In this document: positions 20,667-29,436 of the stretch, in pieces
Numbering within the stretch: position 1 is the stretch's first letter
How the letters are laid out: each line of letters opens with the position of its first letter
Source: Methanomicrobiaceae archaeon
Lineage (GTDB): Archaea > Halobacteriota > Methanomicrobia > Methanomicrobiales > Methanomicrobiaceae
Length of the DNA stretch: 64,000 nucleotides
Assembly (NCBI GenBank): GCA_016926855.1
Contig: JAFGNT010000018.1
Coordinates: forward strand, 186,001 to 250,000
Direction of reading: 5' to 3'
Program-made: the position numbers and the translations under genes
The notes under the pieces: model-generated
Seen by the model: the letters and a program-made list of their open reading frames with translations, nothing else
Databases searched by the model: none
What the model was told of the DNA's origin: nothing

Positions 20667-22039
20667 TCCGTCTGCCCTGCGAGGAGGAGGTACTGGAGCG
20701 AATCAAACCGCTGAAAGAAGAGTACGACCATATCCGGGGTGTTGCAGACGCTCTCATCGCTACAGTAAACGACAGCGGTATTGCACGGGGAATGGTTGTG
20801 GGATCGGTCGCACGCGACACATGGGTACGCGGGGACCGGGATCTCGATATCTTCATGCTTTTCCCGCCATCGCTACCCCGTGTGGAGCTTGAGCGGCAGG
20901 GGCTCGGGCTTGCACGCGACATCGGCACACAGTACGGCGCAGAGATGCGGGAGAAGTACGCGGAACACCCGTACATCAATATGCGCATTAACGGTCTCGA
21001 TGTCGATCTTGTGCCGTGCTATGCAGTGGAGCGGGCAACGGGGATTCAAAGCGCAGTGGACAGGACACCATTTCACACGCGCTACGTCAGGGAGCGTATC
21101 GGCTCGTTTATCGACGATGTCCTGCTTCTGAAGCAGTTTTCCAAGGCGGGAGGAGTCTACGGCTCCGATCAGATGACCGAAGGATTTGCCGGCTATCTCT
21201 GTGAACTGCTCGTTCTCTATTACCGCGGATTTTCGGGTGTGATCCGTGCGGCGGCGGAGTGGCGGCCCACTACCACGATCGATATCGAGGACCATGCGAC
21301 AAAGGTGTTCCATGACCCGCTGGTCGTCATCGACCCGGTGGACCCGGCACGCAATGTTGCGGCATCTCTTTCACTCTCCCGCATGTTCGAGTTCGTCGAA
21401 CTCGCCCGGGGATATTCCGCCGCGCCGGGAGCAGTGTATTTCTCACCCCCTGCACCGGTCATACTCGACCGGAATGCCTTTGCCGCCCGGCTTGAAGAAC
21501 GAGGCACACGACTGTATGCCATAACACTGGAAACCCCTCACACGATTCCCGATATCGTAGTTCCGCAACTCAGGAAAAGCACCGCAGCCATCGCCGACAT
21601 GCTCACCCGGTACGGATTTGTGATGAACCGGTCCGCATGCGAGATGCAGGATGAACACTGTATGCTCCTGTTCGAACTGCTTGTGGATTCACTTCCTCCT
21701 GTAAAGCGGCATATGGGCCCCCCCGTGTGGAATCGCTTCAATGCTGAAAAATTCCTCGCCATATATCCTGAAAACACCTATTCAGGCCCTTATATTGATG
21801 ACGGCCGCTACTTTGTTGAGATCCTGCGAAAACACACGCATGTTAGGGAACTGCTCGGTTCGGAGAGCCCCCTCAAAGTCGCACTGGGAAAACATGTCAA
21901 ACAGTCAATGAGTACGAGCCGTACTCTTGAGGAGGGTCCGGAATGCTGGTCAGAGGAATTTGCTCCGTTTCTCACCTTCTTTCTCACGCGGGAATCACCG
22001 TTGGTGCGGATCCGACGCACCGATGCGATCCGAAAATAA
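20663..22039 (+). CDS. cca: CCA-adding enzyme (class I, archaeal)
   Basis: The 458-residue archaeal tRNA nucleotidyltransferase adds CCA to tRNA 3' ends without a template. The class I active site is present: VGSVARDTWVRGDRDLDIF at about residues 46-64, with the two Asp ligands and the third in DVDLVPC near residue 113. The length is normal. GTG at 20663 is the start and overlaps the thpR stop by four bases. The tRNA genes in this window lack encoded CCA, in line with the need for this enzyme. Confidence 0.95.
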   Translation: MIRLPCEEEVLERIKPLKEEYDHIRGVADALIATVNDSGIARGMVVGSVARDTWVRGDRDLDIFMLFPPSLPRVELERQGLGLARDIGTQYGAEMREKYAEHPYINMRINGLDVDLVPCYAVERATGIQSAVDRTPFHTRYVRERIGSFIDDVLLLKQFSKAGGVYGSDQMTEGFAGYLCELLVLYYRGFSGVIRAAAEWRPTTTIDIEDHATKVFHDPLVVIDPVDPARNVAASLSLSRMFEFVELARGYSAAPGAVYFSPPAPVILDRNAFAARLEERGTRLYAITLETPHTIPDIVVPQLRKSTAAIADMLTRYGFVMNRSACEMQDEHCMLLFELLVDSLPPVKRHMGPPVWNRFNAEKFLAIYPENTYSGPYIDDGRYFVEILRKHTHVRELLGSESPLKVALGKHVKQSMSTSRTLEEGPECWSEEFAPFLTFFLTRESPLVRIRRTDAIRK

Positions 22040-22109
22040 AAGGATTCGGTTTTCCCCGGAGAGCTCACGAGGTACCGCCGGCTGTATGCGGGATAAAAGA
22101 GGGGATAAG

Positions 22110-23138
22110 TTAAGGGATTCGTTGCGCTTTTTTCGCTGCAAGGCGCTCAATCGGGGCAAGCGACGGGTTTTCCCCCTCTTCAAGCAGGCCGTTTTGGAGA
22201 GCACGTTCCACAAATCCCCGGCCGACCGAATTTCTGATGATAAGAGTGGTGTACCCGTCGGGGCTGCCCACGGCACCCGCAGAGATATCAGCATAAACAG
22301 CCGAAAAATCGGTGCAGTGGAGGCAGCCAGGCCGGATACATGCCTCCAGGTCCCGGAGGGGTATCGAGTGGAGCAGCCCCCCAACTCCGCTCACCTCAAG
22401 GGCACCCTTTACATTGAGGCGCCGGATCTGCCAGGGCTTAATGCCGTACACTCCCCCGAGCGTATCCTCGATGAGTTTCCTGTAATCAAATGATTCGGTA
22501 CAGAACAGCCCGATGACAAGGCGAACCGCCCGTGCGTACGGGCGGAGCAGATCGTTATCGCTCTCGCGCATCGCATTGATCGCACTCACGACACAGGGCA
22601 CGCCGATCACGGCAATCCGGCGGTATTTCCGTCGAACGACCGCCTCCTTGAGAATGGCAAGCGTAGGGACCCACCAGTTATAGCGGCTTCCGGCATGGTG
22701 TATCAGCTCGCCGGACGATGTAATCAGCGTGGAAAACGGCTTCATCGTCCATTTGTCTTCACCCACGGTGACAACGGCATCGATTAAGTCTTCCTCAAGC
22801 GCATTTTTGAGGATGGCTGTCACCGCACCGCCACTCTGCTTTCGTTCAATCTCAAATGTCGCACGCGCCGAGAGCAGATCCAGATAATCACCAAGAAGCG
22901 GGAGATCTCCCGCTGCCGCTCTTCGTTCGTCTGTTCGCGGGCATGCCCCGTAACAGGCGCCGCATGGAACACCGTCCGTCGCTTCCTTGCAGTAGCCGGT
23001 GTGCACCGGGTGAGCGTCGGGCGAGCCTTCGCGGAATATGATTGCGTTCGCGGGGCAGACCGCCACACAGGCACCGCAGCCGGAGCAGCGGCCCGTCTCC
23101 CACACCTCACGTTTCAGATCTTCATATGTTCGCTTCAT
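22110..23138 (-). CDS. FrhB/FdhB-family F420-binding subunit linked to glutamate synthase
   Basis: The 342-residue protein has an N-terminal ferredoxin-like part with CSGCGACVAVCP (about residues 18-29) and CGACYGACP (about 58-66), then a domain of the F420 hydrogenase beta family, with EIERKQSGGAVTAIL at about residue 97 and VIGVPCVVSAI near 172. Such subunits pass electrons between coenzyme F420 and Fe-S clusters. As the last gene of the glutamate synthase operon, nine bases after the GXGXG subunit, it probably feeds F420H2 electrons to glutamate synthesis in place of the NADPH subunit GltD. This role is inference from context. Confidence 0.85.
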   Translation of the reverse strand: MKRTYEDLKREVWETGRCSGCGACVAVCPANAIIFREGSPDAHPVHTGYCKEATDGVPCGACYGACPRTDERRAAAGDLPLLGDYLDLLSARATFEIERKQSGGAVTAILKNALEEDLIDAVVTVGEDKWTMKPFSTLITSSGELIHHAGSRYNWWVPTLAILKEAVVRRKYRRIAVIGVPCVVSAINAMRESDNDLLRPYARAVRLVIGLFCTESFDYRKLIEDTLGGVYGIKPWQIRRLNVKGALEVSGVGGLLHSIPLRDLEACIRPGCLHCTDFSAVYADISAGAVGSPDGYTTLIIRNSVGRGFVERALQNGLLEEGENPSLAPIERLAAKKAQRIP

Positions 23139-23147
23139 TGTCCCGCA

Positions 23148-23900
23148 CTACTCCCATGTGTATTTATTCGCAAACGGCCGGGCACTCGCAGGGCCGATCC
23201 GCGTATATTCGGCATTGACAAGCGATTCCGCATCGCTCTCGTACAGGCGGCAATACTCTTCAATGTAGGGACGGATACGATCGCGATCCACTTCCGTGAA
23301 GGGGAACTTTTTTGCACCCACTCCGAGGAACCAGTCGTCCACAAAACCGCGGATAAAGATTTCACCGCCATGAATGCCGCTCCCGATCCCCCGTTCGGTG
23401 ACCGCTTCCGGGACCCCAATCCCGAGCACGAGAAGGAGACCGCCCGCCATGTATTCACCGAGGAATGCGCGGGGGGAGCCACCGACAACCAGTACCGGAC
23501 GTTTCTCACGATATGCCTTCATGTGGATGCCCCCCCGGTACCCGATGTCGTCGCGGACGAATACTTCACCGCCCCGCATACTATGCGCGACAGCGTCACC
23601 AGCACTGCCGTGGATGACAATCCGGCCGCCATCCATGGTATTGCCGGGGGCATGCTCACAGTTCCCGTAGACCGTGCAGGTAGGGCCGCTCATGAACATG
23701 CCGAGATCCCCCCCGGGGACACCCTGTACGATGATCGAGACATCACCCCGGAGGCCGTTTCCGATAAACCGCTGGCCCAGTACATGTTCGAGCACAATCT
23801 CTTCGGCCCCGTCCGCTACCGCTGCACGGATCATCCGGTTCAGGGGAGTGTAATGCATCCCCGCCGCATCAATGACCACAGTCTTCACCACGGTCGTCAT
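23148..23900 (-). CDS. Glutamate synthase GXGXG (alpha domain 3) subunit
   Basis: A 250-residue right-handed beta-helix protein equal to the C-terminal GXGXG domain of GltB. Repeated G-x-x-G-x-x-x-G units run from about residue 55 to 175, including GNCEHAPGNTMDGGRIVIHG. In archaea the three GltB domains are separate genes. The start is the ATG at 23900 that overlaps the stop of the FMN subunit gene (ATGA); the longer open frame upstream is a shadow. A short tail (about residues 205-250) follows the helix. Confidence 0.92.
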   Translation of the reverse strand: MTTVVKTVVIDAAGMHYTPLNRMIRAAVADGAEEIVLEHVLGQRFIGNGLRGDVSIIVQGVPGGDLGMFMSGPTCTVYGNCEHAPGNTMDGGRIVIHGSAGDAVAHSMRGGEVFVRDDIGYRGGIHMKAYREKRPVLVVGGSPRAFLGEYMAGGLLLVLGIGVPEAVTERGIGSGIHGGEIFIRGFVDDWFLGVGAKKFPFTEVDRDRIRPYIEEYCRLYESDAESLVNAEYTRIGPASARPFANKYTWE

Positions 23901-25408
23901 TCCCCCACCAACTTCACGTCCAGCACCTTCAACATGTTCTCGTCGAGCATATACCCCCGCAGGCGGTCCCGGTTGCCGCGAAGGCTTTCGATGCTGTTGA
24001 TGCCTGCAGCGCCCATCAGCTCCGCCAGTTCGAGCGTCCAGCCGCGAATGAGGTTTGCCACCTGTTCCGCACCGACTTCGGGTTCGAGACGCCGCACGAG
24101 ATCCTCCCTCTGGGTGGCGATCCCCCACGGACAGAGATTCCGGTAACAGCTCCCGCAGACGCGGCACCCAAGCGCCACAAGTGCCGCAGTGCCGATATAG
24201 ACGGCATCGGCGCCGAGTGCGATGGCTTTTGCCACATCGGCACTCTCCCGAAGGCCGCCGCTCGCAATCACCGAGACTTCATTCCGCACGCCCTGTTCAC
24301 GCAGTTTTTGGTCCACCGCCGCCAGCGCAGCTTCAATCGGAATGCCAACATGATCCCGGAACACCCGGGGTGCGGCACCGGTACCGCCGCGGAACCCATC
24401 CACCACCACCGCATCAGCAGACGACCGTGCGATACCCGCAGCGATCGCCGCCACATTATGCACTGCTGCAATCTTGACAAAAACGGGTTTTTTCCATTCG
24501 GTTGCTTCTTTCAGGCTTCGCACAAGCTGTGCGAGATCCTCGATGCTGTAGATGTCATGATGCGGGGCGGGACTTATTGCGTCACTGCCCTCGGGAATCA
24601 TCCGCGTCTGTGAGACATCCGCGGGCACCTTCTCACCGGGCAGATGCCCGCCGATGCCGGGCTTGGCTCCCTGCCCGATCTTGATCTCGATGGCAGCGCC
24701 GCGTTCGAGATAATCGATATCGACCCCGAATCGTCCCGACGCGGTCTGGACAATCATGTTGTCCTGGTACGGGTAAATGGCCTTGTGGAGGCCTCCCTCA
24801 CCCGTTCCCATGAAGGTGCCGGTTTCCTTCGCGGCACGCGCGAGGCTCAGTTGCGCGTTGAGGCTGATCGCTCCGTAGCTCATATGCCCGATCATGATCG
24901 GAGTTTCGAGCTGCAGGTTCGGAGAGAGCGTTGTTGCAAGTTCGAGATCGCCGCCGGGATTCCGTATGAATTCCAGCTGCCGCGGTTTCTTTCCGATATA
25001 TGTGCGGAGCTCCATCGGTTCGCGCAACGGGTCGATGCTCGGGTTTGTGACCTGGCAGGCATCAAGGACGAGTCGATCGAAGATCATCGGATAATCGAGC
25101 GCATTTCCCATGCCGGAGAGGATGATGCGTCCCGTCCGCGCCTGGTTGTAGATCGCCTCGCGGACCTCCCGCGTCCAGACGGGATGGCTCCGGTAATCGA
25201 CCGGTTTTTCCTCCATGGTGATGGCATCGCAGGGACACATGGCGATGCACCGGTGGCATGCGGTGCACTTCCTCGAATCGATGGCAATCCGGTCACCTTC
25301 CCGCCTGAAAACACCATACGGGCAATTTTCGATACACCGTTCACACATCATGCAGGCGTCGTGGTCCACCGAAATCCGGTACCTGACCGGGAGACTCCCG
25401 ACCGTCAT
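23897..25408 (-). CDS. gltB: Glutamate synthase FMN/Fe-S subunit (archaeal type)
   Basis: The 503-residue protein begins with two ferredoxin motifs, CMMCERCIENCPYG (about residue 15) and CTACHRCIAMCPCD (about 48), followed by the FMN-binding TIM barrel of glutamate synthase with the GEGGLHKAIYPYQD and IKIGQGAKPGIGGHLPG motifs. The 3Fe-4S ligands are in GCRVCGSCYRNLCPWG at about residue 425. It combines ammonia from the amidotransferase subunit with 2-oxoglutarate to form glutamate. Overlaps its neighbours on both sides by four bases. Confidence 0.94.
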   Translation of the reverse strand: MTVGSLPVRYRISVDHDACMMCERCIENCPYGVFRREGDRIAIDSRKCTACHRCIAMCPCDAITMEEKPVDYRSHPVWTREVREAIYNQARTGRIILSGMGNALDYPMIFDRLVLDACQVTNPSIDPLREPMELRTYIGKKPRQLEFIRNPGGDLELATTLSPNLQLETPIMIGHMSYGAISLNAQLSLARAAKETGTFMGTGEGGLHKAIYPYQDNMIVQTASGRFGVDIDYLERGAAIEIKIGQGAKPGIGGHLPGEKVPADVSQTRMIPEGSDAISPAPHHDIYSIEDLAQLVRSLKEATEWKKPVFVKIAAVHNVAAIAAGIARSSADAVVVDGFRGGTGAAPRVFRDHVGIPIEAALAAVDQKLREQGVRNEVSVIASGGLRESADVAKAIALGADAVYIGTAALVALGCRVCGSCYRNLCPWGIATQREDLVRRLEPEVGAEQVANLIRGWTLELAELMGAAGINSIESLRGNRDRLRGYMLDENMLKVLDVKLVGE

Positions 25409-26457
25409 TGCTTCACTCTCCCGATCACAGGCTCTCCGGCGCGGGGCATCCAGACGCTGTCCGGATTTGCTTCCATGGTCCGGATCGCCGCCTCTTCGCT
25501 GGACAGGTAGAGTCGGTCGCCCGCCTCCGCGGCAACGAGAGGGCGGAGCTTGATTCGGTCGGTAAAGCCCATAATAGCGTCTGAACGTGCAACAACGATG
25601 GCAAACGGGCCGTTCATGAGTGCAGGCCCGTACGCCATGCGGAGAGCCTTGTTCAGTACCTCGTCATCAGGTTCCATCCGGTCAATTTCATCCCAGAATG
25701 GAGGGGCAAACGCCCGCACCGCCAGTTCGCGGGAAAGCCCGTGTCGCCTGCAGAGCAGGTCGGTGAGATATGCGACGACCTCGGTATCTGTGTACATCGT
25801 GCATTTGTACCCGTAACTTTCGATGTACCGCCGGTTCGTCCCGTACGAGGTAATCTCCCCGTTGTGCACGACGCTCCAGTCAAGGAGGTTGAAGGGATGG
25901 GCGCCTCCCCACCAACCGGGAGTATTGGTCGGATACCGGTTATGCGCGAGCCAGATATACCCCTCATAATCCTCGATGCGATAAAAATTGGCCACATCCT
26001 CGGGCCACCCGGATGCCTTGAACACGCCGATGTTCTTTCCGGAAGAAAAAATGAGGGCGCCGGTGATGCCCGTATTCACCCGGTTGATGAGATGGATGAT
26101 GATATCTTCTTCAGGTGATTCCGTACCTGACATGAGACGTGCATCGGGTTTATAGAAATAGCGCCATGGCGTGTGTTTCTTCCGGAGGCGGGGCTGGTCG
26201 AATGTTGGAATTTCCTCCTGGTGTTCGATGGTTCCCCAGCTCTCCAGTATTGCATCCACTTCCGCCTTCGGCTCCACGATATTGTCAAAAAATACATGCA
26301 GGGCAAAACAGTCCTTAAAATCCGGGTATACACCGTACGCCGCATATCCTGCCCCTTCGCCACTTCCCCGTTCATTCATAAGCGCGAGGGCGTTTTTGAT
26401 CGCCTCTCCATCCATCAAAGAGCGGCTGCGATCAATGACACTGATAATTCCACACAT
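25405..26457 (-). CDS. Glutamate synthase amidotransferase subunit (class II)
   Basis: The protein matches the N-terminal nucleophile amidotransferase domain of GltB. The start is the ATG at 26457, which places the catalytic cysteine at position 2 (MCGIISVI), as the family requires; a GTG nine bases upstream is open but would bury it. Other family motifs are NRYPTNTPGWWGG at about residue 190, NGEITSYGTNRRY and TDTEVVAYL. It hydrolyses glutamine and passes ammonia to the FMN subunit. It is the first gene of a four-gene operon that diverges from glnA1. Confidence 0.92.
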   Translation of the reverse strand: MCGIISVIDRSRSLMDGEAIKNALALMNERGSGEGAGYAAYGVYPDFKDCFALHVFFDNIVEPKAEVDAILESWGTIEHQEEIPTFDQPRLRKKHTPWRYFYKPDARLMSGTESPEEDIIIHLINRVNTGITGALIFSSGKNIGVFKASGWPEDVANFYRIEDYEGYIWLAHNRYPTNTPGWWGGAHPFNLLDWSVVHNGEITSYGTNRRYIESYGYKCTMYTDTEVVAYLTDLLCRRHGLSRELAVRAFAPPFWDEIDRMEPDDEVLNKALRMAYGPALMNGPFAIVVARSDAIMGFTDRIKLRPLVAAEAGDRLYLSSEEAAIRTMEANPDSVWMPRAGEPVIGRVKQ

Positions 26458-26544
26458 GATAACCACAATCGTCAGCGATACGGTGACCTTATTGTCATCG
26501 CGTTGGCTATAGTTTTGCTAAAATAAGTATAAATATTAATGGGT

Positions 26545-26558
26545 AGAAGTTTTCTTCC
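26545..26558. promoter_or_regulatory. NrpR-type operator of glnA1, one mismatch
   Basis: AGAA-GTTTTC-TTCC fits the nitrogen repressor operator GGAA-N6-TTCC of methanogens with one mismatch. It lies 8 bases downstream of the TATA box TATAAATAT (26528-26536) and reaches to two bases before the glnA1 ATG, so it overlaps the expected transcription start. The same A/T box could serve the divergent glutamate synthase operon, with the operator then just upstream of it. Confidence 0.6.
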
Positions 26559-26560
26559 AT

Positions 26561-27877
26561 ATGTCGTTAGACACGATCTCAACACTGCTTGAAAGGATTG
26601 AAAAAGATGGCGTGGAGTTCATCAGGCTTCAATTCTCTGACCTTCAGGGACTCCCAAAGAACGTCGCCATCCCGGTTTGCCAGGCAGAAAAAGCTCTCAC
26701 TGATGGAATCGGATTCGACGGTTCATCTATCCAGGGCTTTGTCAGGATCGAGGAATCGGATATGATCCTCAAACCCGATCCGGCAACATACAGCATCCTG
26801 CCATGGAGAAAGGGCGTAGCCAGGTTTATTTGTGACGTCCACAAGGCAGACAACACGCCATTTGAGGGCGATCCCCGCTATGTCCTGAAAAAGGTGCTCG
26901 CCGACGCCGCAAAAGACGGGTATACGTTCAACACCGGTCCCGAACTTGAGTTTTTCCTCTTTAAAATGATCGACGGCATGCCCACGACAGAGTTTCAGGA
27001 TCTGGGCGGCTACTTCGATCTCGCTCCCACCGACCTTGCAGAGAACGTACGGCGCGATATTATTCTCGCCCTGACGAGGATGGGCTTTGAGATCGAGGCG
27101 TCCCACCATGAAGTCGCAGAAAGCCAGCATGAGATCGACTTCAAGTACGGTGACGCACTGACGACCGCAGACAATACGATTACGTTCAAGTTCGCGACGA
27201 AAACCATCGCACTCATGAACGGGCTGCATGCGACATTCATGGCAAAGCCTGTCTTCGGCATTAACGGCAGCGGGATGCATACGAACTGTTCACTCTTTAA
27301 AGACGGTAAAAACTCCTTCTTCGACCCCGAAGGGCCGCGCCAGCTCTCCGAAACGGCACATTACTTCATCGGCGGGCTCTTAAAGCATGTCAAGGGGATT
27401 ACCCGGGTAGCGAACCCGACGGTCAACTCGTACAAGCGGCTCGTACCCGGCTATGAGGCTCCGGTCTATATCAGCTGGAGCGGTGCTAACAGGAGTGCAC
27501 TCTGCCGGGTCCCCGCACCGCGCGGAAACAGCACGCGTGTCGAGTACCGGAGCCCCGATCCCACGTGCAACCCGTACCTGACGTTCGCGGCAGTCCTCGC
27601 GGCAGGTCTTGACGGCATCCGGAATAAAATCACTCCTCCGGAGAGTCTTGACCGGAATATTTTCCACATGACCAGGGAAGAATCCGACACACTCGGCATA
27701 GAGACTCTTCCGGGCGACCTTATGACGGCCAATGCACACCTCCTTGCCGATCCGGTGCTCTGTACTGCGCTCGGTGCCCACGTGGTGGAGAACCTCAACG
27801 TGATTGCCGAGGCTCAGTGGGACTCATTCCGGACAGCAGTCCACCCGTGGGAAGTTGACCAGTACCTGAATTATTAA
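26561..27877 (+). CDS. glnA: Glutamine synthetase type I, copy 1
   Basis: The 438-residue enzyme makes glutamine from glutamate, ammonia and ATP. Motifs are FDGSSIQGF near residue 55, the metal-binding NTGPELEFFLF at about 125, NGSGMHTNCSLF at about 237 and the RSPDPTCNPYLTF region at about 325. The length and absence of a C-terminal adenylylation segment fit the GSI-alpha type, which is regulated by PII proteins and feedback and not by adenylylation. Its leader is very short. The operator just upstream links it to the nitrogen repressor. Confidence 0.96.
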   Translation: MSLDTISTLLERIEKDGVEFIRLQFSDLQGLPKNVAIPVCQAEKALTDGIGFDGSSIQGFVRIEESDMILKPDPATYSILPWRKGVARFICDVHKADNTPFEGDPRYVLKKVLADAAKDGYTFNTGPELEFFLFKMIDGMPTTEFQDLGGYFDLAPTDLAENVRRDIILALTRMGFEIEASHHEVAESQHEIDFKYGDALTTADNTITFKFATKTIALMNGLHATFMAKPVFGINGSGMHTNCSLFKDGKNSFFDPEGPRQLSETAHYFIGGLLKHVKGITRVANPTVNSYKRLVPGYEAPVYISWSGANRSALCRVPAPRGNSTRVEYRSPDPTCNPYLTFAAVLAAGLDGIRNKITPPESLDRNIFHMTREESDTLGIETLPGDLMTANAHLLADPVLCTALGAHVVENLNVIAEAQWDSFRTAVHPWEVDQYLNY

Positions 27878-27884
27878 TCATATC

Positions 27885-27892
27885 TTTTTTTT
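27885..27892 (+). terminator. T-run terminator of glnA1
   Basis: Eight T residues follow eight bases after the glnA1 stop. This is a typical archaeal U-run terminator, and it separates glnA1 from glnA2, which has its own TATA box. Confidence 0.55.
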
Positions 27893-27895
27893 GGT

Positions 27896-27912
27896 GGCAG
27901 GATACTTCCTGC
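27896..27912. promoter_or_regulatory. Inverted repeat upstream of glnA2, possible operator
   Basis: GCAGGA-TACT-TCCTGC (27897-27912) is a perfect inverted repeat. Its bases 27896-27909 also read GGCA-GGATAC-TTCC, one mismatch from the GGAA-N6-TTCC operator. However, it sits about 50 bases upstream of the glnA2 TATA box (ATATATA at 27961-27967), not downstream of it as in glnA1, amtB1 and amtB2. It may instead be part of the glnA1 transcript end. Confidence 0.3.
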
Positions 27913-27993
27913 TCCCAGAAAAAAAAACCTCAACTGTGCCGTTATTCCTGCGATCTAAGAATATATAGTGGGGAAGCGACAAGTCACCCAACT

Positions 27994-29319
27994 ATGGTAC
28001 ATGATGAGATCACCAGAACTCTCGACCGGCTTGAAAGCGACGAGGTGCGTTTCATCCGCCTCCAGTTCTCAGATATCCAGGGAATGCCCAAAAATGTTGC
28101 AATCCCCATAAAACAGGCGGAAAAAGCATTAACAGACGGAATCGGATTTGATGGTTCATCCATTGAAGGGTTTGCCCGCATTGAGGAGTCGGACATGGTA
28201 CTCCGGCCCGATACCTCGACATACAGCCTCCTGCCGTGGCGAAAGGGTACCGATACCGTTGCGCGGTTTATCTGTGACGTGCACACGCCGGACGGGAGGC
28301 CTTTTGACGGCGACCCCCGCTATGTCCTGAAGAAAACCCTCGCCGAGGCTGAAAAGATGGGTTATGTTTTCAACACGGGACCGGAGCTCGAATTTTTCAT
28401 CTTTAAAATGCTGGACGGGAAGCCGAGCCTCGAGTTCCAGGACACGGGAGGGTATTTTGATCTCGCCCCGACCGATCTCGCGGAGAATGTCCGGCGTGAC
28501 ATCGTCCTTGCCCTGACCGAGATGGGATTCGACATCGAAGCGTCCCACCATGAAGTTGCGGAGAGTCAGCATGAGATTGATTTCAAGTACAGTGACGCGC
28601 TGACTACCGCCGACAATGTCATTACCTTTAAATTTGCGACGAAAACCATCGCGCTTTTAAACGGTCTGCATGCCTCGTTCATGGCGAAGCCGATATACGG
28701 GATCAACGGGAGCGGTATGCATACGAACGCCTCTCTCGCACGAAACGGGAAGAACGCATTCTTCGATCCCGACACATCCATGCAGCTCTCGCCAATCGCG
28801 CTCCAATTCATCGCCGGCGTGCTCGCCCATGTCAAGGGCATCACACGGCTCGCAAACCCGACAATCAACTCTTACAAACGGCTGGTGCCGGGGTACGAGG
28901 CCCCGGTCTACATCTCGTGGAGCGCTTCGAACCGCACCGCCCTCGTCCGCGTTCCTGCGCCACGGGGAAACAGCACCCGCATCGAGCTCCGGAGCCCGGA
29001 TCCGACATGCAATCCGTACCTGACCTTCGCGGCTATCCTCGCGGCTGGGCTTGACGGTATTAAAAACGAGATGGAAGCGCCGCCCAGCACCGACACGAAC
29101 ATCTTTAAAATGTCCGCAGCCGGGCGCGAAGCGGCAGGCATTGAAACTCTGCCGGAGGATCTCAAAACCGCTAACAGCCACCTGCTACAAGACGAGGTGC
29201 TCTGTGCCACGCTCGGCCCGCATGTGATAGAGGGGCTTGCCAGCATTACGGAGCTGGAATGGGACAGGTTCCGCACCGTGGTTCATCCCTGGGAAGTCGG
29301 GCAGTATTTAAATTATTAA
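27994..29319 (+). CDS. glnA: Glutamine synthetase type I, copy 2
   Basis: A 441-residue paralogue of glnA1 with the same motifs (FDGSSIEGF, NTGPELEFFIF, NGSGMHTNASLA, RSPDPTCNPYLTF). The two differ across their whole length at scattered positions, so this is an old or diverging duplication and not a recent copy. A three-residue insertion, TDT, lies in the RKGTDTVARF region (about residue 88). The TATA box at 27961-27967 gives a very short leader. No operator overlaps it, so its control may differ from that of copy 1. Confidence 0.95.
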   Translation: MVHDEITRTLDRLESDEVRFIRLQFSDIQGMPKNVAIPIKQAEKALTDGIGFDGSSIEGFARIEESDMVLRPDTSTYSLLPWRKGTDTVARFICDVHTPDGRPFDGDPRYVLKKTLAEAEKMGYVFNTGPELEFFIFKMLDGKPSLEFQDTGGYFDLAPTDLAENVRRDIVLALTEMGFDIEASHHEVAESQHEIDFKYSDALTTADNVITFKFATKTIALLNGLHASFMAKPIYGINGSGMHTNASLARNGKNAFFDPDTSMQLSPIALQFIAGVLAHVKGITRLANPTINSYKRLVPGYEAPVYISWSASNRTALVRVPAPRGNSTRIELRSPDPTCNPYLTFAAILAAGLDGIKNEMEAPPSTDTNIFKMSAAGREAAGIETLPEDLKTANSHLLQDEVLCATLGPHVIEGLASITELEWDRFRTVVHPWEVGQYLNY

Positions 29320-29325
29320 AAGAAA

Positions 29326-29332
29326 TTTTTTT
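29326..29332 (+). terminator. T-run terminator of glnA2
   Basis: Seven T residues begin seven bases after the glnA2 stop and precede the amtB1 TATA box, so they probably end the glnA2 message. Confidence 0.5.
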
Positions 29333-29355
29333 CTTGAGTTAATTATATATGTGGT

Positions 29356-29369
29356 GGAAACAAACTTCC
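29356..29369. promoter_or_regulatory. NrpR-type operator of amtB1-glnK1
   Basis: GGAA-ACAAAC-TTCC is an exact match to the GGAA-N6-TTCC operator bound by NrpR in methanogens. It lies five bases after the TATA box (TTATATAT at 29343-29350) and about 70 bases before the amtB1 ATG, so bound repressor would block initiation when nitrogen is in excess. The nrpR gene itself is not in this window. Confidence 0.75.
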
Positions 29370-29436
29370 TTCTGTCAAAAGTTAAAAGACCCTGTCTTTC
29401 CTACAGAGTCTGCAACAGACAAAAAGGTGAGTTTAA

